From: Arthrobacter sp. B6
GTDB lineage: Bacteria > Actinomycetota > Actinomycetes > Actinomycetales > Micrococcaceae
Direction of reading: 5' to 3'
NCBI RefSeq assembly: GCF_001663775.1
Contig: NZ_KV467168.1
Location: 2,481,836 to 2,545,835 of the forward strand
Length of the DNA: 64,000 bases
Within the stretch, counting starts at the first letter, position 1. Each line of letters opens with the position of its first letter. Shown here in pieces: positions 8,627-17,987 of this stretch. The notes under the pieces were generated by a model that saw only the letters and a program-made list of their open reading frames with translations, had not been told where the DNA came from and did not search any database. The position numbers and the translations under genes were made by a program.

Positions 8627-9487
8627 ACCACGGGTTTCACAATCTCCGCCTAGGGTACACAGGCGCAAACAAGTGACGAGCCCACAGGCTCGGTTCACGG
8701 AGAGAAGGACTGGCTTGGCTGGGGCATATGCCATATGGACCGTCACTGCCTGGTACGTTGTCCGGCAGCCTGGCCGGAAGCGGCGTCACCTCTGCACAGG
8801 AGTATGGAAGGGGAGGCATTGGAATATAGCGAGGTGAGTAGTCGCTCCGCCGAGTCAGGATTTCTTGATCACCCGCTGTGGAGCCTGGACGGGTCTCAGG
8901 CATTCCGGGGATGGCATCGCTTTCGCCGGCACTGCCCCGTCGGGACCGCAGTCAGCATCCAGGTCAGAGGGACGCGGCCCGGCGCCGCACAACGCTGCCT
9001 CAAGAAGGCTGTTTCAGGCCATCACTGCACTTAGGACTCGAGCCCTAGTCTACGAGCCGGGACGCTGCGGATCGTTTGGCTTGCCAACCGGAGTGGTCAT
9101 TGCCGTCCCGGAATAGCGGAGAGCTGACTACCTCGGACTTCCCCGACGCCGGTGCCAATCACGGGTACATGGACAGGATTGTGGGAACTCTCCGAAAGCA
9201 ATTTCCAACAAGAGGGCGTGGTGTCATTTGCGGATAATATGGCCGCCACCACGCTCGCCGCGGACCAGAGTGCACTACGGTTCGATCCCGCTATCGGACA
9301 GCCCAGTCGTCAGAACCGTCAGTATTCGTCGGCACATCCGCCCTGCCGCGTCGGCGTTAGTGCAACGAAGACGGAACTCCAGCATTCCTGCGTATGTGGC
9401 CCCAGCTTTGGTCGTCCAGGACTTGGATGGAGGGTCGGTGGACCAGTTGGCCCACGCGCTCGGGATCAAACCGGGCTGGGGAATACC

Positions 9488-9532
9488 TGTGTATTAGCCG
9501 GTGGATATCCCTGTGGATAACTTTGTGGAGAA
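9488..9532. repeat. Array of four DnaA-box-like 9-mers at exact 12-bp steps (array 1)
   Basis: TGTGTATTA (9488), GGTGGATAT (9500), TGTGGATAA (9512, a perfect DnaA box in reverse) and TGTGGAGAA (9524) follow each other in the same orientation every 12 bases. The 12-bp phasing is also found in the dnaA-rpmH region. The element lies about 8.5 kb from the dnaA start and 96 bases before a parS site. Confidence 0.7.
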
Positions 9533-9627
9533 CACCTTGCTTGGTCGCTCGTTCCTCATCAAAGCCAGTCTCCGTAATGTCATCTAAGGTAGTGGTGCGG
9601 CGGCGCCAGCGCGAATGGTGTTGGCCT

Positions 9628-9641
9628 GTTTCACGTGAAAC
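9628..9641. other. parS site between the two DnaA-box arrays
   Basis: GTTTCACGTGAAAC core with T before and G after (15 of 16 consensus bases). It is flanked on both sides by the DnaA-box arrays at 9488 and 9844. Confidence 0.94.
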
Positions 9642-9843
9642 GAAGCACGAAGGGCGCGCCAGGGTTCTCGGAAGCCCCGGATTGCTTTATTCCAGTTGAT
9701 TTTCGCCAGCAGAACGCGGGTTTGTGGGAATAGGAAGTGGTAACAAAACACTGCGGGAGACAGTCCCTCTGAGGCAGCGGACTCGCTTCCAGGCTCAGTG
9801 CCGGTAGCCGTCATTCCTGTGATTAAGTTCTCACCAGGAAGGC

Positions 9844-9892
9844 TGTGCATAAGCCTGTGGATACTCTTGTGGATAAGTCCTGGGGATAAGTT
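9844..9892. repeat. Array of four DnaA-box-like 9-mers at 12-13 bp steps (array 2)
   Basis: TGTGCATAA (9844), TGTGGATAC (9856), TGTGGATAA (9868, a perfect box) and TGGGGATAA (9881) are direct repeats with spacing 12, 12 and 13 bases. Same orientation and design as array 1, 356 bases away, but the intervening bases differ, so this is not a simple recent copy. Confidence 0.7.
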
Positions 9893-10511
9893 GCCAGGGT
9901 GTAGACAGACGGTCCACTTGTCACAGGGCCAGAGCACCTCGTCGCCGACCCCGCGGACAAACGCCGCTGCTTTGGGATGGCAATCCCAGGCTGTGGCGAG
10001 ACATACAGCCAAGCCCCCGGTGTGGCCGAGACTGCTCGGCACGGCCGGAACGTGGCCTGGGCAGCCCACTCAATGTGTGCTCTCACAAGGGCCGCATCAA
10101 GCGTGCTGGAAATCCGGTACCCTCACAGCCTGGTACAAGAGTTTGTGCTGACCTGCGGGAGTGTGCGCTTTGTCGCGTCTGGCTTTGTCTCCGAATCAGG
10201 ACCGCGGGGTTCATCGACTGTGTCGCTACAAAGCCGCCGCGACATGTGTCCATCGATGGCAGCGCGACTCGCGTGCGGAGCAGAGGACCTTTTCGGCAGT
10301 AAGAGCTTCCGCAGGCTGGATACGCGTTCACGGCGCGAATCAGGTGAGACGCAATCCTTAGTTCCTGAATCCGTTCGGCCAGGACTGCTGGCAGGGCGAT
10401 TCCAGACGCCGGGCACTGCCTTCCGTCCGTGGGTGTTACCGCATAAGGCGGTGCAGATGGCGGATGCCGCGTGCCGCTGAATTCACCGACCATGGGCACA
10501 CGTTTGTGATC

Positions 10512-10525
10512 GTTTCACGTGAAAC
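10512..10525. other. parS site
   Basis: Perfect 14-base GTTTCACGTGAAAC core; the outer bases (C and T) do not match the 16-base consensus. Confidence 0.92.
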
Positions 10526-10831
10526 TGATGGCCAAGCGCCCGACGCTCTGTTGTCGTCTTGCTGTTTTCTGCTGGGAGCGAAGGGTAGACGCCGGCTTCC
10601 ACGCTGTGCGGCCGGATCTGCGTCGACGTGTAGATGTTTTGACGGCGTGGCCCCACACTGCCCAACCGGGCCCCTTGTTTGCGTACGTTGGCTCCCGTTG
10701 GCCTGGGAAGGGCGCGTACCGTAGGGCTGGCTACATCGAGACATGTCCATGACGTGGTTATCGAGCAAGGCCCAGCCCTGAATCTTCATAGCAATTTCTC
10801 GTGCAGGAGTCAGCGCGCATCAGGGGCTAAT

Positions 10832-10845
10832 GTTTCACGTGAAAC
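10832..10845. other. parS site
   Basis: Perfect 14-base core preceded by T and followed by G; 320 bases after the previous site. Confidence 0.93.
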
Positions 10846-11721
10846 GTGAGCCAGCGCCTCCATGTGAGCCCTCCAGAAGGGCCTAGGTGTGGGTCGGGAG
10901 AACTGATGATTACCCGTTCATTGGTGCTGAACATCGCGCTTTGGGAAGGAGGAGCCCCACGTCTGCGTGGTGGTCATCCTGAGCTCCGGCGCTACCCGGA
11001 TGCCGGGGATGCCGGCGCGCGGGCACCACGGCGGAGGGTACTTTCCGAGTAATCGGAGGATGCTCTAGTTGCACTGGAACTCAACTGCTTGAGCGCACCA
11101 GGTACCCCGCCCCCAAGACTTGGTCCGTCCAGCTCGTACGCCAACTCCGAATATGCAGCTTTGGGCCCTTTGGCGCTGGCCAGCGGCTACAGCCTCGTGC
11201 GTCTACGCTCCACCATGGATGGGGAATCGCCTTGCCCCATCCAAAGAGAGGCGGTGGAGGACGATAACTGCGCTGCAGGGGCCTAGCCGACTGTCCCGCT
11301 GACACCACCGGAAAATCCGGCGGAGTGAAGCCGTCGCACCGAACGGCTCCCCCGATACCGCTGCATTCTTGCCCCAGGCCGCAACCGCGAAAGTTCGGTG
11401 GTACGGATCCGGCGTCGGTTACCAAGGTCCGCGGTCTGTTTTGAAGGTTGATTTATTCGTAGTGGCTGGGCTAGCGCGCAGATACTCGAGCGGATAGCCT
11501 CGTGGCCAGTCCTACTGCAGCTAAGATTTCAACCGGAGCTGGTGGGAGCCGAGCCGCACAGCCATCCAGCTACCGATTCTCCCCCTAGGCAGGTGCGACT
11601 GCTGACTGAAGCTTGTGCTGAGCTTTCCTTCCAGTTATCTCCGCTGCAAAACGAGCACTGCTTGGCAATACGTCAGGGGCAACTCATGCATCCTCCTTCA
11701 ATAGAAGATCTTGCTGCTCAT

Positions 11722-11735
11722 GTTTCACGTGAAAC
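11722..11735. other. parS site
   Basis: Perfect 14-base core preceded by T and followed by G. Confidence 0.93.
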
Positions 11736-12219
11736 GGAACACGCCAGAGCAGGGGCGTCTCGGATCGCTCCGTGTGCTGGCTGTGCCGTGTCAGGGACAT
11801 TCCTGAATTATTCTTGGAGTGCATCAGGGCCGCGCTAGTCGCCAGCGCCATCTGACGCCGCTGTCCGGCCCCTGATTTGCCAAAAGAAGACTCCGGAGGG
11901 TGTACAGGAGCTGGGCCTGATGGGACGGGACACTCGGACGTAACCGACGCGCAGGGGACGAAGCGCCAGACAAAGAAGGCCGGTTCGCAGAACAACGGAC
12001 ACGGTCGGGCATTCCAGCCACTCGTTATGGTCCGCTGAGTATCTTGACCTGCCCTTTTTGACAATCAGACCGCTCCCGTACAGGCGATGTTAGAGACTTT
12101 TTCAGGGCTGGGTGCCGTACCCGCGCAGCGCGTCCCCATGTGGGTCCGATGTGAACGCCGCAGGCATCCGTTGACGGGGCCCTGCTGAGGGACTGGTTCC
12201 GGAGGTGCGGCTGCGGAGT

Positions 12220-12233
12220 GTTTCACGTGAAAC
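12220..12233. other. parS site (full 16-mer)
   Basis: GTTTCACGTGAAAC with flanking T and A, extended by G/C to GTGTTTCACGTGAAACAC. It is the last parS site before trxA. Confidence 0.95.
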
Positions 12234-12423
12234 ACGCGGACGGGAGGTTACTCCACTACCCTCGGTGAGTACTCCGCCCGGTCCAGCTCCACGGAAACTC
12301 CAGAATCTTCTCCGCGGCGTCTCAGAGGGGCTTCTGTGGCAGACTAGCCATTGAATGAACCAAATCCGGTCTATTCTGGCCGAGTCAGCACGGCGCAACA
12401 GAACATAGCTGTTCGGTCCGATA

Positions 12424-12467
12424 CCTTAAAAGCGAGTGGCCACCGTTCGAAGCCGGTGGCCACTCGC
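12424..12467 (-). terminator. Rho-independent terminator of trxA
   Basis: A perfect 14-base stem (12432-12445 with 12454-12467, GCGAGTGGCCACCG) with an 8-base loop. Read on the minus strand it is followed by TTTTAAGG. It lies 36 bases beyond the trxA stop and closes the trxB-trxA unit at the edge of the partition field. Confidence 0.85.
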
Positions 12468-12503
12468 TGGATCGCTGATCGGAGCCCAGTCCCCTGAAGT
12501 TGT

Positions 12504-12830
12504 CTAGGACAGGACGTCTGCGAATTCCTTTTCAAAGAACTGCTTAGGCTTTGCGCCGATGACCGTGCTCTTTACCTGTCCGTCCTGGAAAAGGTAGACG
12601 GCGGGAATCGATGTGATGCCGTATTCAGCGGCGATGGCGGGGTTGTCATCAACGTTGAGCTTGACGACGTTCACCTTCTCGCTGTATTCGACCGAGATCT
12701 CGTCGAGGATGGGACCCAGCTTGCGGCAGGGACCGCACCACTCTGCCCAGAAGTCCACGATGACCGGCTTGTCCGCGGACAAAACATCCGCGCCGAAACT
12801 TTCATCAGTTACGTCTTTTGCGTTGCTCAT
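12504..12830 (-). CDS. trxA: Thioredoxin
   Basis: Cytoplasmic disulfide reductase of 108 residues, the normal length. The active site WCGPC is at residues 31-35, preceded by KPVIVDFWAE and followed by the conserved cis-proline region GITSIPAVYLF. ATG at 12830 has GAAAGAG upstream. It lies 36 bases downstream of trxB, the enzyme that reduces it using NADPH, so the two are very likely co-transcribed. Confidence 0.97.
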   Translation of the reverse strand: MSNAKDVTDESFGADVLSADKPVIVDFWAEWCGPCRKLGPILDEISVEYSEKVNVVKLNVDDNPAIAAEYGITSIPAVYLFQDGQVKSTVIGAKPKQFFEKEFADVLS

Positions 12831-12866
12831 AATTTTGTCTCTTTCTTCGAAGGGTTGGTACGCGGA

Positions 12867-13823
12867 TTACGCGTGAAGATCTGCGAGGTAGTGCTCCACG
12901 TCAATGGCGGCTACGCAGCCCGAACCGGAAGCCGTGATGGCTTGACGGTAGGTGGGGTCTACGACGTCTCCGGCGGCAAAGACACCGGGGATGCTGGTCT
13001 TGGAACTGCGGCCCTCAACGGCGATTGTGCCGGCAGGCGTAATCTCCAGCGCATCCTTCACCAACTCAGTGCGGGGATCGTTGCCAATTGCCACGAAAAC
13101 GCCGGTGACGGCGAGGGCGGAAACGGATCCGTCCAGCAGGTTCTTGATCTTCAAGCCCGTAACCTTGTTCTCACCAACCACATCGTCCACCGTGCTGTTC
13201 CAGACGAAGTTGATCTTTTCGTGCGCCAGGGCGCGGTCAGCCATGATCTTCGACGCCTTCAGTGAATCGCGGCGGTGGACCACTGTGACTGACTTGGCGA
13301 ACTTGGTCAGGAACAGTGCTTCCTCCATGGCAGAGTCTCCCCCACCGATGACGGCTATGTCCTGATTCTTGAAAAAGAAACCGTCACAGGTTGCACACCA
13401 GCTGACGCCGTGGCCGGAGAGGCGCTTTTCGTTGGGGAGCCCCAGCTCGCGGTAAGCCGATCCCGTCGAGAGAATGATCGCGCGTGCCTGGAATGTTTCA
13501 CCGGTGGCGATGGTGACGGACTTGACGTCTCCCTCGAGCTGCAGAGCAGTGACATCCTCAAACTGGATTTCCGTGCCGAACCGCGCCGCCTGCTTCTCGA
13601 AGTTTTCCATAAGGTCCGGCCCCATGATGCCTTCGGGGAAACCAGGGTAATTTTCGACGTCGGTGGTGTTCATCAGTTCGCCGCCGGCGGTGACGGAGCC
13701 AGCCAGAAGCAGGGGCTTGAGGTTTGCACGAGCCGTGTACACGGCAGCCGTGTAGCCAGCCGGCCCCGAGCCGACGATGATGACATCACGTACTTCGGAC
13801 GCGGTGTTTTCTGCGTTGGTCAC
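12867..13823 (-). CDS. trxB: Thioredoxin-disulfide reductase
   Basis: A flavoprotein that passes electrons from NADPH through FAD and a CxxC pair to thioredoxin. From GTG 13823 it has 318 residues. FAD-binding [16 protein letters not shown] is at 18-33, the redox pair in [10 protein letters not shown] (Cys143, Cys146), the NADPH-binding [15 protein letters not shown] follows, and the C-terminal FAD motif is [16 protein letters not shown] longer start at 13877 would add 18 residues of unconserved sequence, so the GTG is preferred. First gene of the trxB-trxA pair. Confidence 0.95.
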   Translation of the reverse strand: MTNAENTASEVRDVIIVGSGPAGYTAAVYTARANLKPLLLAGSVTAGGELMNTTDVENYPGFPEGIMGPDLMENFEKQAARFGTEIQFEDVTALQLEGDVKSVTIATGETFQARAIILSTGSAYRELGLPNEKRLSGHGVSWCATCDGFFFKNQDIAVIGGGDSAMEEALFLTKFAKSVTVVHRRDSLKASKIMADRALAHEKINFVWNSTVDDVVGENKVTGLKIKNLLDGSVSALAVTGVFVAIGNDPRTELVKDALEITPAGTIAVEGRSSKTSIPGVFAAGDVVDPTYRQAITASGSGCVAAIDVEHYLADLHA

Positions 13824-13997
13824 TGAACGGTGAACCTCTTCCTTAATCGATGCGCCAGCCCGTGGAGGCGGCCACATGGCACAACTGAATCGTGATGCTG
13901 GATATTCCGGGCGCCGGCAAACGAAGGAACCGTACAGGGACGGTGCAGGGCCACCTCAAGAACGACGCCATACCAGATTACCGTCTGGAGACAGAAG

Positions 13998-14049
13998 GGC
14001 CGCGCCCTGTTACCGCGGGAATGACTCCTGCAGGGAATGGGGCGCGGCC
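13998..14049 (-). terminator. Hairpin after the pseudokinase-like gene, possible terminator
   Basis: Ten-base perfect arms (GGCCGCGCCC at 13998-14007 with GGGCGCGGCC at 14040-14049) enclose a 32-base loop. On the minus strand it follows the 14074 stop by 24 bases and is trailed by CTTCTGTCT, a weak U-rich tract. It separates the murJ unit from trxB. Confidence 0.5.
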
Positions 14050-14073
14050 TGACGGCGGCGCTGGCCGTACTAA

Positions 14074-15627
14074 CTACTGGATCTTGACTTCGGCCAGGCG
14101 GATACCGAATCCGTAACGGGTCTTCGGTGCTGCCAGCTTGGGCAAAGTCTTGATGGAAACAATGACGTAGTCCGCCTGGACAGGCTCGGCAAGGGGCAGG
14201 GTCAGGTCAGTGGAGGTGAAGCTGTTGGTCCCCACCTGCTTCGCGCCATCCAACGACGGGCGGTCGTTCGTGAACACGCTGATGTTGCCGCCGGAAGCGC
14301 CCAGCTGGGTCAGCGTGATGGAGGAAACGGTGGCCGTTTCCTTTAGCTTGATGAACAGCGGAACACCGTCAGCGGCAAGCCCTCCCCATCCCTCAGTTGC
14401 GAACTCCATGTCCGACCAGTAACTGGCAGCATTGCCGTCAAACGCCTTGACCAGATCCACGTCGTATGTCGCAGCGAAGTCGAAATTACCCTGGCGGGTA
14501 ATTTCCTCGATGGCGGGGGGTGCGGCCGGTGCAGGGGCGGTCGCCGTCGGGCTGGCCGTACCGGGATCTGTTGGGGCGGTGGTTGAGCCAGTGGCCGTAG
14601 TGTTTGCCTGCGGATCAGAGCGGAACAGGCTGCCCAGGTTGGTAACGGCGAAAACGAGGCCCACAACCAGGACCACCGCCAGCAGACCACCAACCAGCCA
14701 ACGCATCGACCGGGGCTCGCGTTCGGGTTCGTCGTCGTCGTAGTAGTCGCCCGGGTCATCCGTGGAAGCCGTAGACGTAGCCGTCCCTGCGGACGCAGCG
14801 GAACGGGCGAAGCCTGGGAACTTTCCTCCGGAACGGTCAGTCCCACGGGATGCGGCGGGCTTAGCGGATTCATCATGGGCGGCCTCCTGATCGTGGCCGC
14901 CGTAGCTGTAGTCCTCTTCGTTCCACAATGAAACTTTAGGCGAAGCAGCGCCGGTGTCTTCCCTTGAACCGGACGGTCCTGAAGCCGGGACCTCGGGCTG
15001 CCGGACGCCGGGCCGCACCTGGTGGGGAGCCGTCGCCTGCTGCGAGGCTGCACTCGCTGCGGCTGCGCCTGAGGCCGCAGCACCGCCAGCAGCCGCTCCG
15101 GCAGCAGGAGACGCTGCTGGACGGGCGGGCGGCCTGGGCGGTACCACTGGCTGGTTGGCGCGGTAGGGGTCAACCTGGCGCGGGTGCTCGCCCGCATAGT
15201 TGATGTAGCCGGCGTCGACGTTCTCTTCGTCGTCGTACGGTTCGGGTTCGTGAGACCGCGCCTGGCCGAAAATTTCACTTCCGAGCGTATCCGTGAAGAA
15301 CGGTTCGACGTACGGCGGGTTGGAGGCAACCACAAGGTCCAGCAGGTCAGCGGCGGAGGTGTGGTTCGTGATCAGGTAGGTGGCCGCTTCGGTGACGCCC
15401 AGGTCAAGGACCTGGACGGTGCCGGGCCGTTCACCGGTGGCAACTTCGCGGGCGCTCTGGGCAACCTGCTCAGTATTTTCCGGGCCAGCAACCAGAATGC
15501 TGACCGGACGGTTCAGAACCTGGTCCACCCCGTCCAGCACCAGATCCTGGTCGTGTGAGGTCAATACCGTGGCTGTGACCTTATAGCGGCCGCCGAGTAC
15601 TGATCCAACATCGATCGGGTGGGACAC
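14074..15627 (-). CDS. Membrane protein with truncated pseudokinase-like N-lobe and extracellular discoidin-like domain
   Basis: 517 residues. The start MSHPIDVGSVLGGRYKVTAT resembles the glycine-rich N-lobe of Ser/Thr kinases, and residues 1-125 look like an N-lobe (RPVSILVAGP ... TYLITNHTSAADLLDLV). No catalytic HRD or DFG motif is present. A long Pro/Ala/Ser-rich linker (about 150-300) leads to one transmembrane segment (MRWLVGGLLAVVLVVGLVFAV, about 307-328), then a Thr/Pro stalk and a C-terminal domain (about 380-517) with FDGNAASYWSD, as in discoidin/F5-8-type folds. In Mycobacterium tuberculosis MviN carries a pseudokinase, a membrane segment and a carbohydrate-binding-like domain as one protein; here that part seems to be a separate gene just after murJ. 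The role is inferred. Confidence 0.7.
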   Translation of the reverse strand: MSHPIDVGSVLGGRYKVTATVLTSHDQDLVLDGVDQVLNRPVSILVAGPENTEQVAQSAREVATGERPGTVQVLDLGVTEAATYLITNHTSAADLLDLVVASNPPYVEPFFTDTLGSEIFGQARSHEPEPYDDEENVDAGYINYAGEHPRQVDPYRANQPVVPPRPPARPAASPAAGAAAGGAAASGAAAASAASQQATAPHQVRPGVRQPEVPASGPSGSREDTGAASPKVSLWNEEDYSYGGHDQEAAHDESAKPAASRGTDRSGGKFPGFARSAASAGTATSTASTDDPGDYYDDDEPEREPRSMRWLVGGLLAVVLVVGLVFAVTNLGSLFRSDPQANTTATGSTTAPTDPGTASPTATAPAPAAPPAIEEITRQGNFDFAATYDVDLVKAFDGNAASYWSDMEFATEGWGGLAADGVPLFIKLKETATVSSITLTQLGASGGNISVFTNDRPSLDGAKQVGTNSFTSTDLTLPLAEPVQADYVIVSIKTLPKLAAPKTRYGFGIRLAEVKIQ

Positions 15628-15800
15628 GTGTTCCTCCTAGACTGTCCGGGAAATTGCCGGCGTATGGGTGGCGCCACCGCTGTCGAGCGCCTGCCGGCGG
15701 GCCGGCTGACGCTTGACTGCAACAACCCTTGTTCACTTTCGATCCTAGCCGATGGGCTGTGGCGGTCGGTGAAGGCAGGCAGCCGGAAACTCCGGCTATA

Positions 15801-17915
15801 TCACTTTTTTCGGGGCCGTCGCGGCCTGAAATGGGGGTTCTTCCCGGCTGGCCCTTGGAAGGTCCGCCGTCCAGGCAGCGGAATCTCGTCCCGCAGCAGG
15901 CCGCGCTTTGCCGTGCCGGGCACGTCCTCCGCCGGAAGGTATCCTCCGCCGCCGTTATCGGAGTCAGCTGGAACAACGGGCCCGGGGGCATGTTTCCGTG
16001 TGGCTTCCGGGATTGGCCCGGCCCGGAAGGAGACGGCGTCAAACTCGCCGGAGATGCGGGGGACCAGGCCGGTGTCCACCGAGACTGTGGCGCGTTCCGG
16101 CGTCGTACTTTGCGATGCAGAGGAGGCTCCCCCGGAACCGGACGACGGCGGCGCTGCCGGCTCCGAATCTGCAGGACCGGCGGGCGCGGCGCGCCCCAGC
16201 CGTCCCATCAGGGGGCGCATCAGATCACGCAGTTCAGAGACGTGGAAGATCTTCAGCAGGAAAAGATAGGCCACCAGCATCACGGGCCCGACGACGATGA
16301 TGGTCACCAGGGCTGCGAGCCGGTCGCTCCAGGCAAAGCCGTCCGGGCTGTAGCTGCCCAGCAGCCACAGGGCCCCGGCCCCGGCGATTGCTGAACCGAG
16401 TCCGGCATACCCCATCCGGATGTAGGAGTTGGCAATCCGCGGCCCATCCAGGTGGCCCAGGAGCCGGCGCAGGAAGAAGGCACTGATCACCACCGAGAGG
16501 ATATTGCCCACCATGTACAGGATGGCGATGGCGTAGATGATCTGCCCCACCGGCAGGAACTGGATGGTGAAGGCACCGGCCACGTAGACCACGGCCAGGA
16601 GGAGCTGGATATAGAACGGGGTCCGCGCATCCTCGTTGGCATAGAACACCCGGGACATCATGAAGTTGGCACTCATGAACGGTGTGCTCAGGGCTAGGAT
16701 GGTCAGGGTCTGCGCGAGCATGACGCCGTCCTGTCTTTCCCCGCCCGAGAAGAACATGCCCAGCGGCCCGGCCAGGGCAAACAGGGCAAGCGCACCGAAG
16801 ACCGTGGCCACGGCCATGGTGCGCAGGCCATGGGACAGGGCGTCCCTGAGTTCTTCCTTGTTACCGTCCTGGGAGGCCCGGGTCATCCGGTTGAAAAGGA
16901 CCGTGGCAAGGGACAGCGCAATGACGGAGTGTGGCAGCAGATAGAGCTGGCTGGCCACTTCCAGCACCGCGTTTCCGGGCAGGAAGTCTGCGGCTGGATC
17001 CCCCGCGCGTTCCAGGCGGAGCCGTTCGGCGCCCGGGATGGTAGCGATCCGCATGACGTAGAGGAAGGCAAGCTGCCCGACGGCGGCCGTCAGCAGCGTC
17101 CAGACGCCCAGCCTTGCTGCCTGGCCAAGTCCAACCCCGCGCCACCCGAACCGGGGACGGAGGCCAAGTTTCAGCCGGAACACCGGGATGAGCAGGATGG
17201 CCGTCTGGGCCACCACGCCGATGGTGGAGAAACCTGCCACGAGCAATGTCTGCGAGGGTCCCCAGTTGTCCAGGGTGTGCGGATTGACCTCGTTGGCGCC
17301 GTAGATCCAGATGAACATGCCCAGGCCACCGATGCCCACAAGGTTGTTCAGGATGGGCGCCCACATGGCCGGGCCAAAGGCGCCGTTGGCGTTGAGCACC
17401 TGCGTGAGGAGTGCATAGAGGCCATAGAAGAAGATCTGGGGCAGGCACCAAAAGGCGAACGCAATGGCCAGGGCCTTTTGTTGGGACGAGTATCCCTGGG
17501 TGGTCAGGTCGATGATCCAGGGCGCCGCCAGCGTGACCAGGGCGGTGAGGCCCAAAAGCAGCAGGACGGCGAGGGTGAGGAGTCGGCTGATGTAGTCCGC
17601 TCCCCTGTCCGGGGCTTTGCTCGCTTTGATGATCTGCGGGACCAGCACGGCGTTGAAAACACCGCCGGCCACCAGCAGGAATATCAGGTTGGGGAGGTTG
17701 TTGGCGTTGATGAATGTGTCATTGACCGTGGAGCTCAGCCCCAGGGCAGCCGCCAGCATCCACGTCTTGCCGAAGCCCAGGAACCGTGAAATGAGCGTCC
17801 CGGCGGCCATGATGGCACTGGAACGCGTTTCGCCGGGCTGGGCAGCGTTTGGCGGGGTTTCACCGGCGCCGCGCGCTTCATCGGAAGGGAAGTTGGTAGC
17901 TGACATCGACTTCAT
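15801..17915 (-). CDS. murJ: Lipid II flippase MurJ (MviN family)
   Basis: A polytopic membrane protein that moves the peptidoglycan precursor lipid II across the membrane. The 704-residue ORF has about 14 hydrophobic segments between residues 30 and 545. It starts with the family-typical MAAGTLISRFLGFGKTWMLAAALG (internal run shown in parts: SRFLGFGK, NNLPNLIFLLVAGGVFNAVL). After about residue 550 there is a non-conserved Ala/Pro/Ser-rich cytoplasmic tail of roughly 150 residues. ATG 17915 or the ATG three codons later (17906) could start it. The pseudokinase-like gene follows after 173 bases and is probably co-transcribed. Confidence 0.93.
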   Translation of the reverse strand: MKSMSATNFPSDEARGAGETPPNAAQPGETRSSAIMAAGTLISRFLGFGKTWMLAAALGLSSTVNDTFINANNLPNLIFLLVAGGVFNAVLVPQIIKASKAPDRGADYISRLLTLAVLLLLGLTALVTLAAPWIIDLTTQGYSSQQKALAIAFAFWCLPQIFFYGLYALLTQVLNANGAFGPAMWAPILNNLVGIGGLGMFIWIYGANEVNPHTLDNWGPSQTLLVAGFSTIGVVAQTAILLIPVFRLKLGLRPRFGWRGVGLGQAARLGVWTLLTAAVGQLAFLYVMRIATIPGAERLRLERAGDPAADFLPGNAVLEVASQLYLLPHSVIALSLATVLFNRMTRASQDGNKEELRDALSHGLRTMAVATVFGALALFALAGPLGMFFSGGERQDGVMLAQTLTILALSTPFMSANFMMSRVFYANEDARTPFYIQLLLAVVYVAGAFTIQFLPVGQIIYAIAILYMVGNILSVVISAFFLRRLLGHLDGPRIANSYIRMGYAGLGSAIAGAGALWLLGSYSPDGFAWSDRLAALVTIIVVGPVMLVAYLFLLKIFHVSELRDLMRPLMGRLGRAAPAGPADSEPAAPPSSGSGGASSASQSTTPERATVSVDTGLVPRISGEFDAVSFRAGPIPEATRKHAPGPVVPADSDNGGGGYLPAEDVPGTAKRGLLRDEIPLPGRRTFQGPAGKNPHFRPRRPRKK

Positions 17916-17987
17916 CGTCTCACCCGGACGCCGTTAATGCCGCAACGCGGCGGCCGGCCGGGGGTCGCGGGGGCGCTGGGTGTACCA

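Larger units (their letters stand above)
7195..12423. other. 5.2-kb gene-free partition field (seven parS sites, two DnaA-box arrays)
   Basis: No reading frame here has both a plausible ribosome binding site and recognisable protein character. The frames are short, conflict on both strands, and are rich in Ser, Arg and Pro. Base composition looks less GC-rich and lacks the strong third-position GC bias of the neighbouring genes (by eye). What the stretch does hold is seven parS palindromes, two ordered arrays of DnaA-box-like 9-mers and a short 38-40 bp repeat. It lies between the parB terminator and the convergent trxA terminator. Small RNAs cannot be excluded. Confidence 0.75.

Noticed and set aside
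8424..8837. Plus-strand 137-codon frame in the gene-free field
   Set aside because: It runs through the 38-bp direct repeat, has competing frames on both strands and no ribosome binding site or known motif.
9394..10151. Frames with WIS/WIT/WILL tetrapeptide repeats as a possible repeat protein
   Set aside because: The four-residue period is produced by the 12-bp DnaA-box arrays being read in one frame; it is not evidence of coding.
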